From contig CM040753.1 of NCBI GenBank assembly GCA_022829145.1, forward strand, positions 4,967,384-5,031,383: 64,000 nucleotides of DNA, in the 5' to 3' direction. Shown here in pieces: positions 50,070 to 61,384 of this stretch. The translations under genes were made by a program, and so were the position numbers. Each line of letters opens with the position of its first letter. Within the stretch, counting starts at the first letter, position 1. The notes below the pieces were generated by a model. It saw nothing but the letters and a program-made list of their open reading frames with translations. It did no database searches and had not been told where the DNA came from. The DNA is from Albula goreensis (lineage: Eukaryota; Chordata; Actinopteri; Albuliformes; Albulidae).

Positions 50070-53000
50070 TTGCTCAACAACAACATTGCGGATGGTTGTT
50101 AAACTTAACTATCTGCCACAGAAATGATGGACAACGTGCAAGTCATGGTACAAAATTATCTGTTGAATTATGGGTTGTCATAGCTAATATGGGTTGGTGG
50201 GTAAGGCTACCCTCTCTCCTGGTCTTGCTCTGTGCCTTCACAGACCTGTTTTACCTGCTTTTGAGTAAAAATAATCTCAGACCTGTTTCTGTTCATTCAG
50301 ACATCCATCACCTGATGATATATATGGCAAAAATGCAAGAGATTTTACCATATGCATGCAACCTAAAAACACACACGCCATCCCACGCCGCTGCATGTCC
50401 CAACCCCAGCATGCACACACCCTCTCAGCATACCATAGACATGCACGACACTCTCTAAAAATACAGGCAAAAGAGCTTTCTTTGCCTGTAAATATAGGAG
50501 AACATTTGGTAGGACTATTTACAACCATTCACATGCCATTTGGTACTACAGCACACTTTATCAGCCTGCATTTTTCTTTTTCATTTTCTGTACGATTGCC
50601 CTTTTTAAAGTATGTGTTCCACTGACACAAATAATCCTTTTGTGGCAGTTTTTGCATCAGTACTTGCATTAGAACTGGTTTTCCTTGTTCAATGACCTTT
50701 GGCTCTCCATTGTGATTAAGACATTATTGGTTTTGATTGCTTACTTGTTCCATAACGTCCCCTGATTGTGTGACATAAGCATACTGTTCCAACTGTCAGA
50801 TACATTCAGTGCTGTCATATCAGGTGCATGTCAGATCTACAGTCTCAAAACCTGGCTTATATTATATAACAAAACAGGCTCAACAGTTTGTTTTTGAACC
50901 AAATTTTGGTGTGATTGAAGGCTGCAGTCATTCAAAAGCACGCTCTGAATATACATTGGTCCAATGACATGATTTCTCACAGATTTGATATCGTGATGCC
51001 GTTGTTAAACACATTATTATTTTCTTTCTTGCCAATATTAAAAACACTGTGCTTTTGATTTTCCTGATTTTGGCATTACTGACCTGATTCTCCAGCCATT
51101 CCTCCAGACTCAAAGGATCATGGGTAATCCTGCCACTTTTCTTGGAGCTCAAAAACAAAGGGTGGGGATTTGGCTAATGGCACTCTCTGATAGATGGGCA
51201 TCCCACCCATGGAGGATACTTAGGCATCAGGCTTAGTGAAAACAGGGATGAACTCTGACCCTGAGTCACTCTAATATGGACACGCTCAAATTCATTTCCC
51301 ATCCAGGTATTACCACCCAGAATGCGGTTGTTTACCTCTGGCAATCCATTTGAATGGAAGTCTTTGTGGCTTCCCGTTCATTTTGTGATGCGTCTATGTT
51401 GATCATAATCATAAAGACACTGACAGTAATGCTGAAACGCAGAATGCATTCCTTCACTTCGTCACCATAAAAGATATCCATGGCATGCAGGACGTGCTGG
51501 AAATGTTGTAACAGAAGGAAGAAGGAAGGAATTCAGCAGCAAAAAAGAACAAATAATTATTATTTGTTATAGTAAGAAGCATTTTCAATTGTTCCCAGCA
51601 GCACAAGAGCAATAATAACATCTACTGTGTTGAACAGGCCGTTCAACCCCACTGCTACATCTTCAGCTGTAATAAGAGAATTCTCAATAGTTATTTACAT
51701 TTACTCAGAGCAGATACTCTAATGAAGAGTGACCTACATGGTTTATATTTATACACATTATCCATTTAGATTTCTGCATATTTACCTGAAACAAGTTGGT
51801 TAAATATTATCAATCACTGGACAGATCTACCTCTGAAAGCACACTTTGAATATCTTAAAATTTAATGAAGAAAACAGAGCATTGAAATCACAATAAATAA
51901 CTATTACAATACTTTTGCCAAAAGGTAATACTTCATACTTTTTCTCATGTTGAAGCAAACGTTAATATGTCATATGATAAGAGATAAATGATAGCATTAA
52001 ACAAATAACAAATACCAGCCAATAAAGCTGAAAGAAAAGAACAAAGAGAACAGAATGAGGAAATGGACTTCAGGAGAAAAAACTGCCAGGCAAGCTGCAA
52101 CGGCAACCTCAGACAAAGAAATTAAAAATGGCGCTCTGAATGACTGACCAGCATCAACATTTTACAATATTATTTTTAGTCTTGTGAAACCAAATTACTC
52201 TTCCAGCTCAGACACACCTCACATAAACACTTTACAAGAAACAAAGGTTTTTCTGACACGAGTTCCATGCTAGGTTAAGATAAAAGCTCAGGTGATCAAA
52301 AATCAAAAAACGTCACATCAAAGCTTTGGGTATTACGTGGCTTAAATACCCGACCAGCCCGTGCCCGAGTTCACACGCGCCAGCTCAGTTCAGTCTGTCA
52401 GTCTTTAGAAATCCCTACTCGGTTTTAAAGAGGAGGCAACTTTAACAGCTATTTAAAGATAAAGTGGGCTTTGATTAAAGAAAAAAACGTTTCAAAGCTT
52501 TCGTTCGTACACTGCCTCTCCGCATTACTTCATGAAAGGCTGTCACGGGATCAAAAACCCATCACTAGTTATCGTTCTTTGAACTGCTCCGCTCTCTCTG
52601 GCAGGCACAAGACACATTGCATTGCTACTTTTCTTGAGCTGTTTTGTTTGGCTGAGTTCTTTAACCACCAGGTAAATTCCAATTGATTGCATCAAGATTT
52701 TTATGATAAGGATTCACAGCGCCCCCACTTGGATGAAAAGAAAAATGAATCAAGGAAGTTGAATTTCTACACTTCTGCCAGCCATTGCCCTTCCTTTTGT
52801 TTAATGCTCATAACTGAGATATATAGTCATGATAGTTATTATCCATTATATAACTACTGAATCAGTGTAAAAAAGAGTGAGAGAGAGAGAGAGAGCCCAG
52901 AGGTGCACACTGTGTGCTCTCTTGTGATGGAGGTAGACAGATTATTTTGAGATTATGAGAGATTTCCTGGGTCTAAATGATTAATGTAAGAGAGTAAAGA

Positions 53001-53760
53001 GGTGGGGGGTGGGGGGATGGGGGTGTGGGGGAGTGTGGAGGGGGGCCTGCAGATTTAGCAGGGATGATCTTACAGCAGGTGCTTTTAAAGAGTCCTGAAG
53101 AAAACATTGTGTGTTGAGACACGGGGAGGGGGTTTCTATCCTTCAGGACAAACGGCCAAGCAACCTTTGGTAAACAGCGAAAACAGTGTCTGAGCCTTTG
53201 CTAATACTTTAATAATACCTGCGTTAGATGTCTGCTTTCCTGTTCGTTTGTTTTTTTTTCTTTCTTTTCTCACAGGGACTAAAGGAGCATCCATAATTCC
53301 CTATGAACTAAAACAAAGTACAAACAAACGGTGGTGTGCTTAAAAGCTGTGGGGTAAATTGAGAAGATTATGGTGTTCTGGAATGGAAAAATGGTCCACT
53401 GGTAAATCGACCAGGTGACCACCCACCTTGGCTGGTGTACCTGAGTGAAGATGAGTGAGGGACCCAGGCAGAGGGGAGAGAAGGGGATTTCGGCACTCGC
53501 AGGACTGATCACCTGCACAACAGGTAAAGACGATAGTCATTTAGGCTGGTTGATGAGCAAAAGGCATTAGGCAAACTTTGGAGTTTTGTCAACAGAAGAG
53601 GTCTCAAACGTCATACCAAGGAGGGCTGTGTTCATGCAGGTTTTCATTACAACCAATTAATGCTGAATTAATTGGTCTAATTATTGATTTAACCCTACAC
53701 ATGTGTTCCTGATATTGTATAGAGTGAACATGTGTTAAATAGAAAAAAAAAATGATTTCT
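50070..53760. other. Intergenic; only weak exon-like signals
   Basis: A minus-strand segment at about 51344-51499 has a pyrimidine tract plus CCAG acceptor, a 51-codon open frame and an AG/GTAAAC donor. A second exon-like piece ends at CAG/GTCAGT near 51091. Neither peptide is recognisable, and the frames are short enough to be chance. (GA)n lies at 52875-52896 and G-rich sequence at 53003-53050. Confidence 0.35.
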
Positions 53761-53765
53761 ACTCA

Positions 53766-53892
53766 TTGGCCGATTTCCTGGACATCGATTAAGCCTAATC
53801 CTGAGTCAAAGAAAATTTCAGTGAAGATAGTCACTGAAAAAAAGGTGTTTAATTTAGGACTAGACTTAATCTATGAACAGGAAACCGGCCCA
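53766..53892. mobile_element. Short MITE
   Basis: Inverted ends TGGCCGATTTCCTGGACAT and (complement) TGGGCCGGTTTCCTGTTCAT, each followed by a GATTAAG-CTA-TCCT motif, bound about 127 bp. This resembles the widespread vertebrate MITE ends of the form GGTTTCCCGGACAGGGATTA. Confidence 0.65.
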
Positions 53893-54075
53893 ATATAAAT
53901 TATATGCCAACCAACGAGACTAATAGAAAAAATGACCTAATCAGGAGTAGATCTAGGGGTAAAAACCTGCATATTATACCGGAGATCTGTGGGACAGAAT
54001 AAATATGAGTGGTTCAGTTGTTTGCATGTAAATTTAATGTCCCTTCACCAGGGCAGGCACCTCCAGGCCCTAGGA

Positions 54076-54272
54076 CACTGGTTCTTAACCTGGGTTCGAT
54101 CGAACCCCAGGGGTTCGGTGAGTCAGTCTCAGGGGTTCGGCGGAGGTCAAGACACACACCCGACTCATATGATTCGTGATGACACGCCCCGCTTGGCCAT
54201 CAAGAATGGTTCGGTGAATGCGCATATGAAACTGGTGGGGTTCAGTACCTCCAACAAGGTTAAGAACCACTG
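54076..54272. mobile_element. hAT-type MITE
   Basis: Terminal inverted repeats CACTGGTTCTTAACCT and CAGTGGTTCTTAACCT bound 197 bp. The flanks CCCTAGGA (54068-54075) and CACTAGGA (54273-54280) match at 7 of 8 positions, as expected for a hAT target duplication. No transposase is encoded. Confidence 0.85.
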
Positions 54273-54394
54273 CACTAGGAGGTCTGTATTACAGCTCCCC
54301 AGGAGGTCTGTATGCATGTCTATGCTATGCCTGGCCACTAGATGGCAATAAGAAACCTGATACATAATAACTGTATGGGTCTCAATTTAATTAA

Positions 54395-54652
54395 ATATAC
54401 GTTAAATATAGGGCATCTTCATCTTCTTTTTTATTTTATGTTCAATTAATATATTTAAATAAATATGAAAGCTGAGGTTCACTTGGTTGTTGTCTTGTTA
54501 TTTAATTACAGCATTGAAAAAAATCAGAGTCTATCAAACAATAAAACAGACAAACTGGTTAGTCCTGTCATATATAGCAATGTGACAGAGGCGTTCCACC
54601 TGCTGTTTCACAGGCAGGTAATGGCACCGTTTAGACTGACATTAGATTTTCC
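54395..54652 (+). pseudogene. Inverted relic of a chemokine 3' end
   Basis: The sequence matches, in reverse complement, 56713 to about 56990, which is the 3' end and downstream flank of the first ccl20-like gene. Shared blocks include AAATAAATATGAAAGCTGAG, CTATCAAACAATAAAACAG, CAATGTGACAGAGGCGTTCC and CCTGCTGTTTCACAGGCAG. No chemokine exon remains on its left side, where the hAT element and unrelated sequence begin. Confidence 0.75.
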
Positions 54653-54658
54653 TGTGCA

Positions 54659-55200
54659 TGTTTGGGAAGAAGGGCAGGTAAGATATACTGTAAATAATAA
54701 TCTCGTTTCATACCGTCTTCTTACACCTAGGATATTCCGGGTTAGAGACACTAGGTTAGGGGCGATTGCCACCCGCTGTGTTTGGTTTGGGTTGGCCAGT
54801 CTATTGCAGTTAATTTGATCTTTGTTTTTTTGTGACCTATTGTTTTTGTTATTAGTTAGATAGCTGGGTAAAACCTTAGACTAGGTAAGACTGGGATTTT
54901 GGTTATTTTTGTTTCTTTTCTTTGGCACCACCCAAAACCCTCTTTCCCCATTTTGTGTGTTTGATTTGTGTTTGTGCTGTTGTGCTTTTGTTGTAAATAA
55001 TTGAACATAGTGTTCATTGCCCCCTCCTTTGTAAATACCCCCCCAGCACAGTACACCCTGTAAATAAAGCGCACACCCCGTTGTTACACTTAACTTTTTG
55101 GTTTATTTCGTTGTTTGTCTGTGCCGGCCTCCCATTACTCCACCTCCTTTTATGTTGCATTCCCCTTCCCCATACCCCTAGACGCCTCGGGGACGTAACA
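54659..55200 (+). mobile_element. Probable solo LTR of a retrotransposon
   Basis: A 542-bp block starts TGTTTGGGAAG and ends GACGTAACA (TG...CA). It holds an AATAAA near 55064 about 130 bp from its end and is flanked by TGCA/AGCA, a possible degenerate 4-bp duplication. It interrupts the homology of the inverted chemokine relic. There is no internal retroviral-type coding region. The family (Ty3-like) is inferred from the general look only. Confidence 0.4.
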
Positions 55201-55319
55201 AGCATTGCTGGTATGTAAAGAATGTAATCTTTGCAGTAGGTAAGACAGATTATTAGCCTTAGTGATTTAAAAGACCGGGGAAGCACATGAACTGTGTAAA
55301 CTCATACGGGCTTGTAGTG

Positions 55320-55800
55320 ATTACAGTTTATATTGCCATTTAGTCTGTACAGTTCAACCTCCCTAAGCAAGGGGATTCACACTTGGCAAGGTTTGCTTAG
55401 TCTCCATACCTTTCTAAACAGGTGAGTGCTACTCAGGGGTGTCACCAGACCCCACTCTCTGGGGCACATGCCCCAGCCATAATTTGTTGTGCCCCCAGTA
55501 AATGATTATGAAAAATAACTACTTATTCATAATGTATCATAAATTGCATGTGTGAGGACGTCAGCACTGGGGGCCTGTGCCCCAGTAGTGTTTCATGTGT
55601 AGCAATATCCCTGCCGTTGGTCCCATAAAATATATTTTTCTTGGTCTGGTGGTGATCAGGCTGTTTGCAGCATGGACAAGCAGCTGTAGGGTCTAGTCCA
55701 TCACTGATCAGAACCATGAGAATGCACTGCACTGCACTGTATTGTATTGTAATGTATTTTTTGCTCTGTACTTGACTCTATTCTGATGAAATTCATAAGT
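55320..55800. repeat. Diverged duplicate of 59210-59640
   Basis: Shared blocks with 59210-59640 in the same order: CTAAGCA, CATACCT-TCTAAACAGGTG, CCCATAAAAT, TGGTGATCAG, TCTNGTCCATCACT and CACTGCACTGTA. This indicates that the chemokine duplication unit was about 3.6-3.9 kb long. Confidence 0.65.
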
Positions 55801-56700
55801 AAACGTCATCGGAACTAGTAACTAGTATGGCTTTTTTCTCCATGAGCCGAATAACAGGGAAAGCCATTTGGGACTAACAGAGTGAGACAGAAAAAAAATG
55901 TAGGCTTCAAATGGATATTTCAGGCCACTGGATGGCAGCATTTGAAAGAAAAGAGTCATAAGCATCGCTTGATACTCTGTACTTACAGTGAAACACATTT
56001 ACTTAAAGTTGTACAAATATGCATCTGTATATATTTTTGACATTCCTCTGGTACTCTTATACTTCAGCTGAACTTTTTCCCTGAAAACATGAGTGAGTTA
56101 TTGGTGATGATAAAAAAAGTTTTAGTGCTATGACCTGTTTTACAGCTCCCGATACAAATGTAATACAGTGCCAGTAATAAAGTCTCTGATCTTTATTTAA
56201 AAAAAAAAAAAAAAATCATTTACAGGCTACAAACCCTAACAGTCCTCCTTAGCAACACTAGAGGGTACTTCAGTATTCACTACTGTGTATGGGATGACAG
56301 TTGAAATGTTTTCATTTTGGCTCTTACACTCGAGTGATTAATTAAAATATGCTTTTTTTTGTACAGTATTACTTACATAAAACCTAAGCAATGGGCAATG
56401 GTTCCCTCAACACATCACCTACACCAGAAAATAAATAAATTAAAATATATATATTAATTTATTTTCATATTAGATCACATTTGTAACATTCCTGCTGACA
56501 AACTGGTAAACTAAAGGCTAAACAAATTAAAGTGTTAATATTCCAAAATATAATGTAGTAATGTTCATATAAATATTAAACATTAAAAGCAGCTGTCTGT
56601 ATGAAAGTTTTTTGTCATTAATGTGCACCTGAAGAATATGTACATTAACAATTAGGAAAGAATGTACAGACAAGTGCATCTACCTGTTTAACGTGTTTAT
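55800..56700. other. AT-rich spacer
   Basis: AT-rich sequence with a poly(A) run near 56200. No gene or named repeat seen. Confidence 0.5.
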
Positions 56701-56918
56701 GCTAGACTTTATGGAAAATCTAATGTCAGCCCAAACAGTGCCACTAACTGCCTGTGAAACAGCAGGTGGAACGCCTCTGTCACATTGCCATATATGTCAG
56801 GACTAACCAGTTTGGCTGTTTTATTGTTTGATAGACTCGGATTGACAATGATCCTGGAAAAGCATTTTTTATGGTGTAATTAAATAAGACAACAACCACG
56901 TGGATCTCAGCTTTCATA

Positions 56919-56924
56919 TTTATT
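56919..56924 (-). terminator. Candidate poly(A) signal of ccl20-like gene 1
   Basis: AATAAA on the minus strand, within the block shared with the inverted relic. The 3' UTR from 57451 to here is about 530 nt and parallels the 3' ends of the other copies. Confidence 0.5.
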
Positions 56925-57451
56925 TCAATATATTCATGGAACAAAAATCAAGAGGATGGCATATATTTAACATTCATACAATCAATATTTTGTTTTACAA
57001 ATGTAACAAAAATAATTACTTACATGGATTCCATAAGAATTCTAGTAAATAAATCAAAACTAAAATAATGAAATAGAATGAAATAAAATTGATGAGATTC
57101 CTCATTACTCATAACCATTATATATGAGGAAATTAGCACAAAAATATTTTGTGATTCACTTCAAAACATAAAATGTTTTCTTTAGTCTTGTGTATCTAAT
57201 AGTAAAAATCATGTATCACCTGGGATACAACATAATTTCTGTTTATAAAACAGATTAAGTGAAACCCACTTGAGAAAAAATCAATACAGATTTAAAAATA
57301 AGAAGGAAGCAATTCAAGAATTCCTTCTCAGACACCATAAAAACACTGGAAAATGCCTCTAAATTGAACTAATACATTAATTATTAGTGTCATTACCATG
57401 CATGAAAGAGTAATGAAGAAACTTCAGAAGAGATAAATTGTTAAAATAACA

Positions 57452-57693
57452 TTAAAATAACTGGGGGGCTCCTGATGAGATTCTCTTGGCTCTTGAACTG
57501 AAAACGTAAAGATAAGCAGTGTTTATTATTTCAACAGATTTAAAATGTTGTGATGACATCATTCACTCTTTTCAGTATCAATGCATTGTCGGTTTTATGT
57601 TTGTTGTAAAAAGTGTCAAAGAGCACAGAGGAATCTATCTCATTTCTGCTGTTAGGTATCACTGTTGCGGTGTGTGGTGAAATTGTAGAGCAA

Positions 57694-57729
<36 letters not shown>

Positions 57730-58678
57730 AGCATGATTCTTGACGTTTCACTCACCTTATGCACTCGATTGTCCTCTTTGTCTCTTTCTTTGACGGGTCA
57801 GCGCAGACAAACTTCCCACTCTTAGTGTGAAAGCTGTAATAAAACAAACAGAGGAAGTGAGTGGTGGAAACTCCACTGTAGACAAACATGAGTGCACACC
57901 TGCACTGTGCATTTGCCTCAGCAGAGCTGCAGAATGGCTGAGTATTGTAACTGGACTTGTATCAGTTCACATTATAGCCCTGAGCTATTTGCTTGGCTGT
58001 TACACCGTTGTAGAGATGAGCAAGGTAGGGAGGCCACATAAGATAAGGTGATTGTCTGAAAAGTGCGTTTGCTCCATGTTCAAAGTCACAGGTCCTCACA
58101 CCCCTGACCCTCGCACTTCCAACTTTTCCAACTACGTTTTTTTTACTCAAACTGTAGTTATATTCATCACATTTACAAAACTCTAACCTCTTCTCTGCCA
58201 GGACACTACTGTTAAACTCATTACATCATAAACCACCAGATCTAAAGTCACAACTCTAAGCACTGCTTCATATTCACGGCCTAATAATGACTTGGGTCGT
58301 GTGTTTCTGTAGCAGTATGAGAGTCACTCACATGATAGCATCCAAGTCGCAGAAATCTGTCATTGTCTGGATGGTGTAGCCCTTCATCCGTTTGCAGTCG
58401 AGATTCCTCTTGGAATAAGACAGGCAGCAGCTTACTGGATCAAGAAAGAGAAAGGAAATTAATGACATGTTTGTAAGTATGTGGACAAAGTGAAGAATAA
58501 AGAAAGCAGCAGCTCTCAGTGAAAACGAGAGAACTCAAACAGACAGGAAAGTGCAGATGGATCTCATGTTGGTCTGTGGAATGTAGCCTGAGGCCTCACC
58601 TGACTCAGTCTGCAGAAGGAATGCGTTGAGCGTGAAAATGACCAGCAGGGCCACAGCGAAGAACCTGGTGCTCGCCAT
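57452..58678 (-). CDS. ccl20-like: CC chemokine, CCL20-like, gene 1
   Basis: Secreted chemoattractant of the CC family; CCL20 acts through CCR6 on lymphocytes and dendritic cells in mammals. Four exons: 58678-58600, 58434-58332, 57833-57756, 57497-57452, all GT-AG with matching phases, 101 codons plus stop. Residues 1-24 or so form a signal peptide (MASTRFFAVALLVIFTLNAF). The mature part has the CC pair at 29-30 and cysteines at 55 and 71. An extra pair at 40 and 85 probably forms a third disulfide. CDLDAIIFHTKSGKFVCADP closely resembles the CCL20 signature CDINAIIFHTK-VCANP, and CCL20 genes also have four exons. The downstream end is short (SSRAKRISSGAPQLF) and unlike gene 2. Receptor and function are inferred from the family. 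Confidence 0.9.
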
Positions 58679-58792
58679 CCTTGTGTCTCAGCGTCTGTTT
58701 ATCTGTGCTTCTAGCAATGGAAGAGTATGCTGTGTGTCTCTCTGCTGTGAGGCAGTGCTCTGAACTGACTCTCCGGATCGATTCACTGGCCC

Positions 58793-58818
58793 TTATAAAG
58801 CTTGATAGTGGAATTTCC
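58793..58818 (-). promoter_or_regulatory. TATA box and kappaB-like site, ccl20-like gene 1
   Basis: TTTATAA (complement of 58793-58799) lies about 115 bp upstream of the ATG. Directly upstream is GTGGAATTTCC (58808-58818), the sequence form of the NF-kappaB site known from the IL-8 promoter. Both are conserved at the second gene, which suggests inducible inflammatory expression. Confidence 0.7.
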
Positions 58819-59209
58819 AAACTGATGTGCTTTTGTCATTGGTTTTTTTCTTCATTGCAATTGCCTCACAGGCCCCGCCCCCTTTCACCTCTTTCTGACA
58901 GGTGTGCAGGGGGAGCTGAATTATTCCAGGCAAACTTCCCCCTTTCCAGGGTTGTGTTCCATCACATGCCACAAAGCAGTCACCCGCTGTCCAGACTTGG
59001 CGCGAAGCGTGGAATTTCAGCGAGGGTGGAGGGGTGTGGTTTTTAACCTTTGAAAGGTGTAAACACTGGCGGAAGGGCTAATCACTGGTGCGTTTCCACT
59101 TTGATGATAGAGTGCTTTTTAATTCAATCAGCAAATATTGGGTTAGAAACTAAAACTTCAGACTTCAAATTTCAGAAAGAAGCACGTTTACAGTTATTGC
59201 GGCCGTTGA

Positions 59210-59640
59210 AGCTGCGCAGTTTAACCCTCCTAAGCAGGCGGGTGCTCTGCACTGTCCCTCATCAATTCACACTCAACAAGGTTCACTCATTCCCCATACC
59301 TCTCTAAACAGGTGGGCACAACCTTTGGACCCATAAAATTCTCCTCTTCCTCTTGTGCTGATGGTGATCAGTTGGCCAGATGCTGCAGGATCTGAGCCCA
59401 CGGGTCCATAGGCAGGAGATTTAAACATGCACACCACACAAAAGGGGAGAAGTGAATGATAGTTTTCTTTTGCTTTACATATATATCATGTATAAGAATA
59501 TATTCTGTATACTTGTATTGGCATATGTTATAACTAAAAAGAAGGATCTGGTCCATCACTAAATGCAAATCATGTGCACAGCACTGCACTGTACTGAAGT
59601 GAATCACACTGTATTGTGATAGTTTTCCCAATAAAATGCC
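59210..59640. repeat. Diverged duplicate of 55320-55800
   Basis: The second member of the duplicated spacer described at 55320-55800, located between the two chemokine genes. Confidence 0.65.
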
Positions 59641-59698
59641 ATTGCAACAAGCTAATACAGCTTTATTATTATGCTATCCGGTACAATTTGGACAAAAG

Positions 59699-59744
59699 AC
59701 ATTTGGAACTCTGGGGAACAATTATTTCCCAGAGTTCCAAATGT
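59699..59744. repeat. Perfect 17-bp inverted repeat
   Basis: ACATTTGGAACTCTGGG and its exact reverse complement are separated by 12 bp. It can form a strong hairpin. It is probably the remnant of a small palindromic MITE. Confidence 0.85.
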
Positions 59745-60125
59745 ACTTATATGCAGTTACTTGTAAGTAACCACTAGATGGCGTCAGCTATAACACAAGC
59801 ATGACAGTAAGCGTTACCTCATACCCATCAATATGTAAAAACATATGTCATGTTTGTAATTTTAAAAATGCCTGACCCATCCACCCCCAACCTAGCCCCC
59901 CGCCCCCGCTTTCTGATGCATTCTCGATTTTCCCAGAACTGTTTTGTGAACGATTGATTGTGTTTGAAAATGAATAGAACACACCTATACACTGAAATGT
60001 GTGGGAAAAAGTATTTCTTAAACAGCAGATCAGGGTGAGAGAATATATGAAAAAAAAATTGAATCTATAATATTGTGAATGAGAAATTATTCATATATCA
60101 CTGTAAGATTGCACTGCTATAACAC

Positions 60126-60310
60126 ATATTTCAATTCAATTCAATTTTATTTGTATAGTGCTTTTTACAACAAGTTGTCACAAACAGCTTTACAATTGAT
60201 CCCTGGCCTGAAACGCCCTCACAGCAAGCCAAGGCAACAGTGGAAAGGGAAAAACTCCCTGACAAACAGGAAGAAACCTTGAGCAGAACCCGGCTCAGAG
60301 GGGGAGCCCA
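60126..60310 (+). mobile_element. Non-LTR-type teleost repeat fragment
   Basis: TTCAATTCAATTTTATTTGT followed by ATAGTGCTTTTTACAA, then AGCTTTACA, GGAAAAACTCCCT and GGAAGAAACCTTGAGCAGAAC. This is a block dispersed in many fish genomes, seemingly the 3' part of a non-LTR (RTE-like) element. The family assignment is from memory and uncertain. Confidence 0.6.
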
Positions 60311-60319
60311 CCTGCTTCA

Positions 60320-60900
60320 TAATGATGCGTCTAATTCATAATATTGGAACGCTCTGTGAGTAGATAATTCACATCTTCCCTGTTTTAAAATAATAAACAA
60401 CATAGTCAGCCACAGACTGTTATAGAACATTCTGTCAACGTTCCTTAGCAACACCCGAGGGCATATTGACCATAGCTGCCCGTGTGAAACCATTCCATGA
60501 TTAGCATTGAATGAGCTGAACAGAATGTAGATCGATGGACTGGATGGAAAACCTCCGCAAACATGGATACTGGCATGTGCGTGTTATACTTGTTAAGCCT
60601 GTCAATCAGCAACAGGCATTATACTACCAGTGATGCTTCACTCTATGGAAGATATTGGCAATGCCATGAACAGACTCTGAGACAGAAAGGAATATAAGCC
60701 TCTGTCACTCTACACTATGTAGCAGGGCTAACCCGTCTTCTGTAGCCTATGGGCTGTTTGTCTATAACGTACTGTAGCATTGTCAATGTTTTAGCAAAAA
60801 CCTTTCAGCTGTCATTAAATATTATTGCTTCAACCTTATGGATATTAGCCTTTAAAGATAATAACCAAGCCAAAGACAAAAACAGGCAACATATTACATA
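60320..60900. other. Spacer upstream of the gene 2 3' end
   Basis: Parts (CCTGTCAATCAGCAACAGGC at about 60598-60620) recur at 63366-63386, beside the third copy's 3' end, so it belongs to the duplicated unit. There is no coding sequence. Confidence 0.5.
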
Positions 60901-60910
60901 TACATTTACT

Positions 60911-60916
60911 TTTATT
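60911..60916 (-). terminator. Candidate poly(A) signal of ccl20-like gene 2
   Basis: AATAAA on the minus strand about 470 nt beyond the stop codon, at a place homologous to the gene 1 and third-copy signals. Confidence 0.45.
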
Positions 60917-61280
60917 ATATTTCATGTTATGTTATTACATACATTTAAAATCATTACTCAGGTGGATTCCATAAGAATCTTGTTGAGCAGAGCACACCCA
61001 TTTATATTCCTCCTAAGTAATATATCTGAGGAGGTTAGCACAAAAATATTTTGTGATACCCTTTAAAACAATAAATGTTTCTTTAATCTTATTTTACATT
61101 TGTATCTCATAGTAAAACTTATATCTTACTTATGATACATCATAATTTCTGTTTATAAAACAGACAACAAATGAAGTGAATCCAGCTTCAGAAAAACCAT
61201 GAACAGATTTAGAAACAAAGGGATACAATTCAAAAGTCCCTTTCATAAAATAAATACAAGCATCGGAAAACGCTCCCCAA

Positions 61281-61300
61281 AATAATTTAAATAAATTATT
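61281..61300 (-). promoter_or_regulatory. AU-rich element in the gene 2 3' UTR
   Basis: AATAATTTATTTAAATTATT on the minus strand contains an ATTTATTTA-type core. It lies about 90 nt after the stop codon. Such elements promote rapid decay of cytokine and chemokine mRNAs. Confidence 0.4.
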
Positions 61301-61384
61301 AGTGTATTATTAAGCATGAATGAGAAAAATAAAAAAGAGTAGTGAAGAAACCACACAAGAGAGGCCATTAAAATAGCGGGGTTT

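Noticed and set aside
49621-50458. Open frames of 120-170 codons rich in His-Ser-Leu-Thr
   Set aside because: Direct translation of the CTCA tetranucleotide array.
51061-51120. PLSLEEWLENQ peptide compared with 3-hydroxyanthranilate dioxygenase
   Set aside because: The similarity is limited to about eight residues, and the neighbouring exon-like peptide does not match that enzyme.
58605-58820. 71-codon minus frame over chemokine exon 1 (and its twin at 62187-62402)
   Set aside because: It overlaps exon 1 in a different reading frame and runs through the 5' UTR. The true frame is MASTRFF-, with a signal peptide and matching splice phase.
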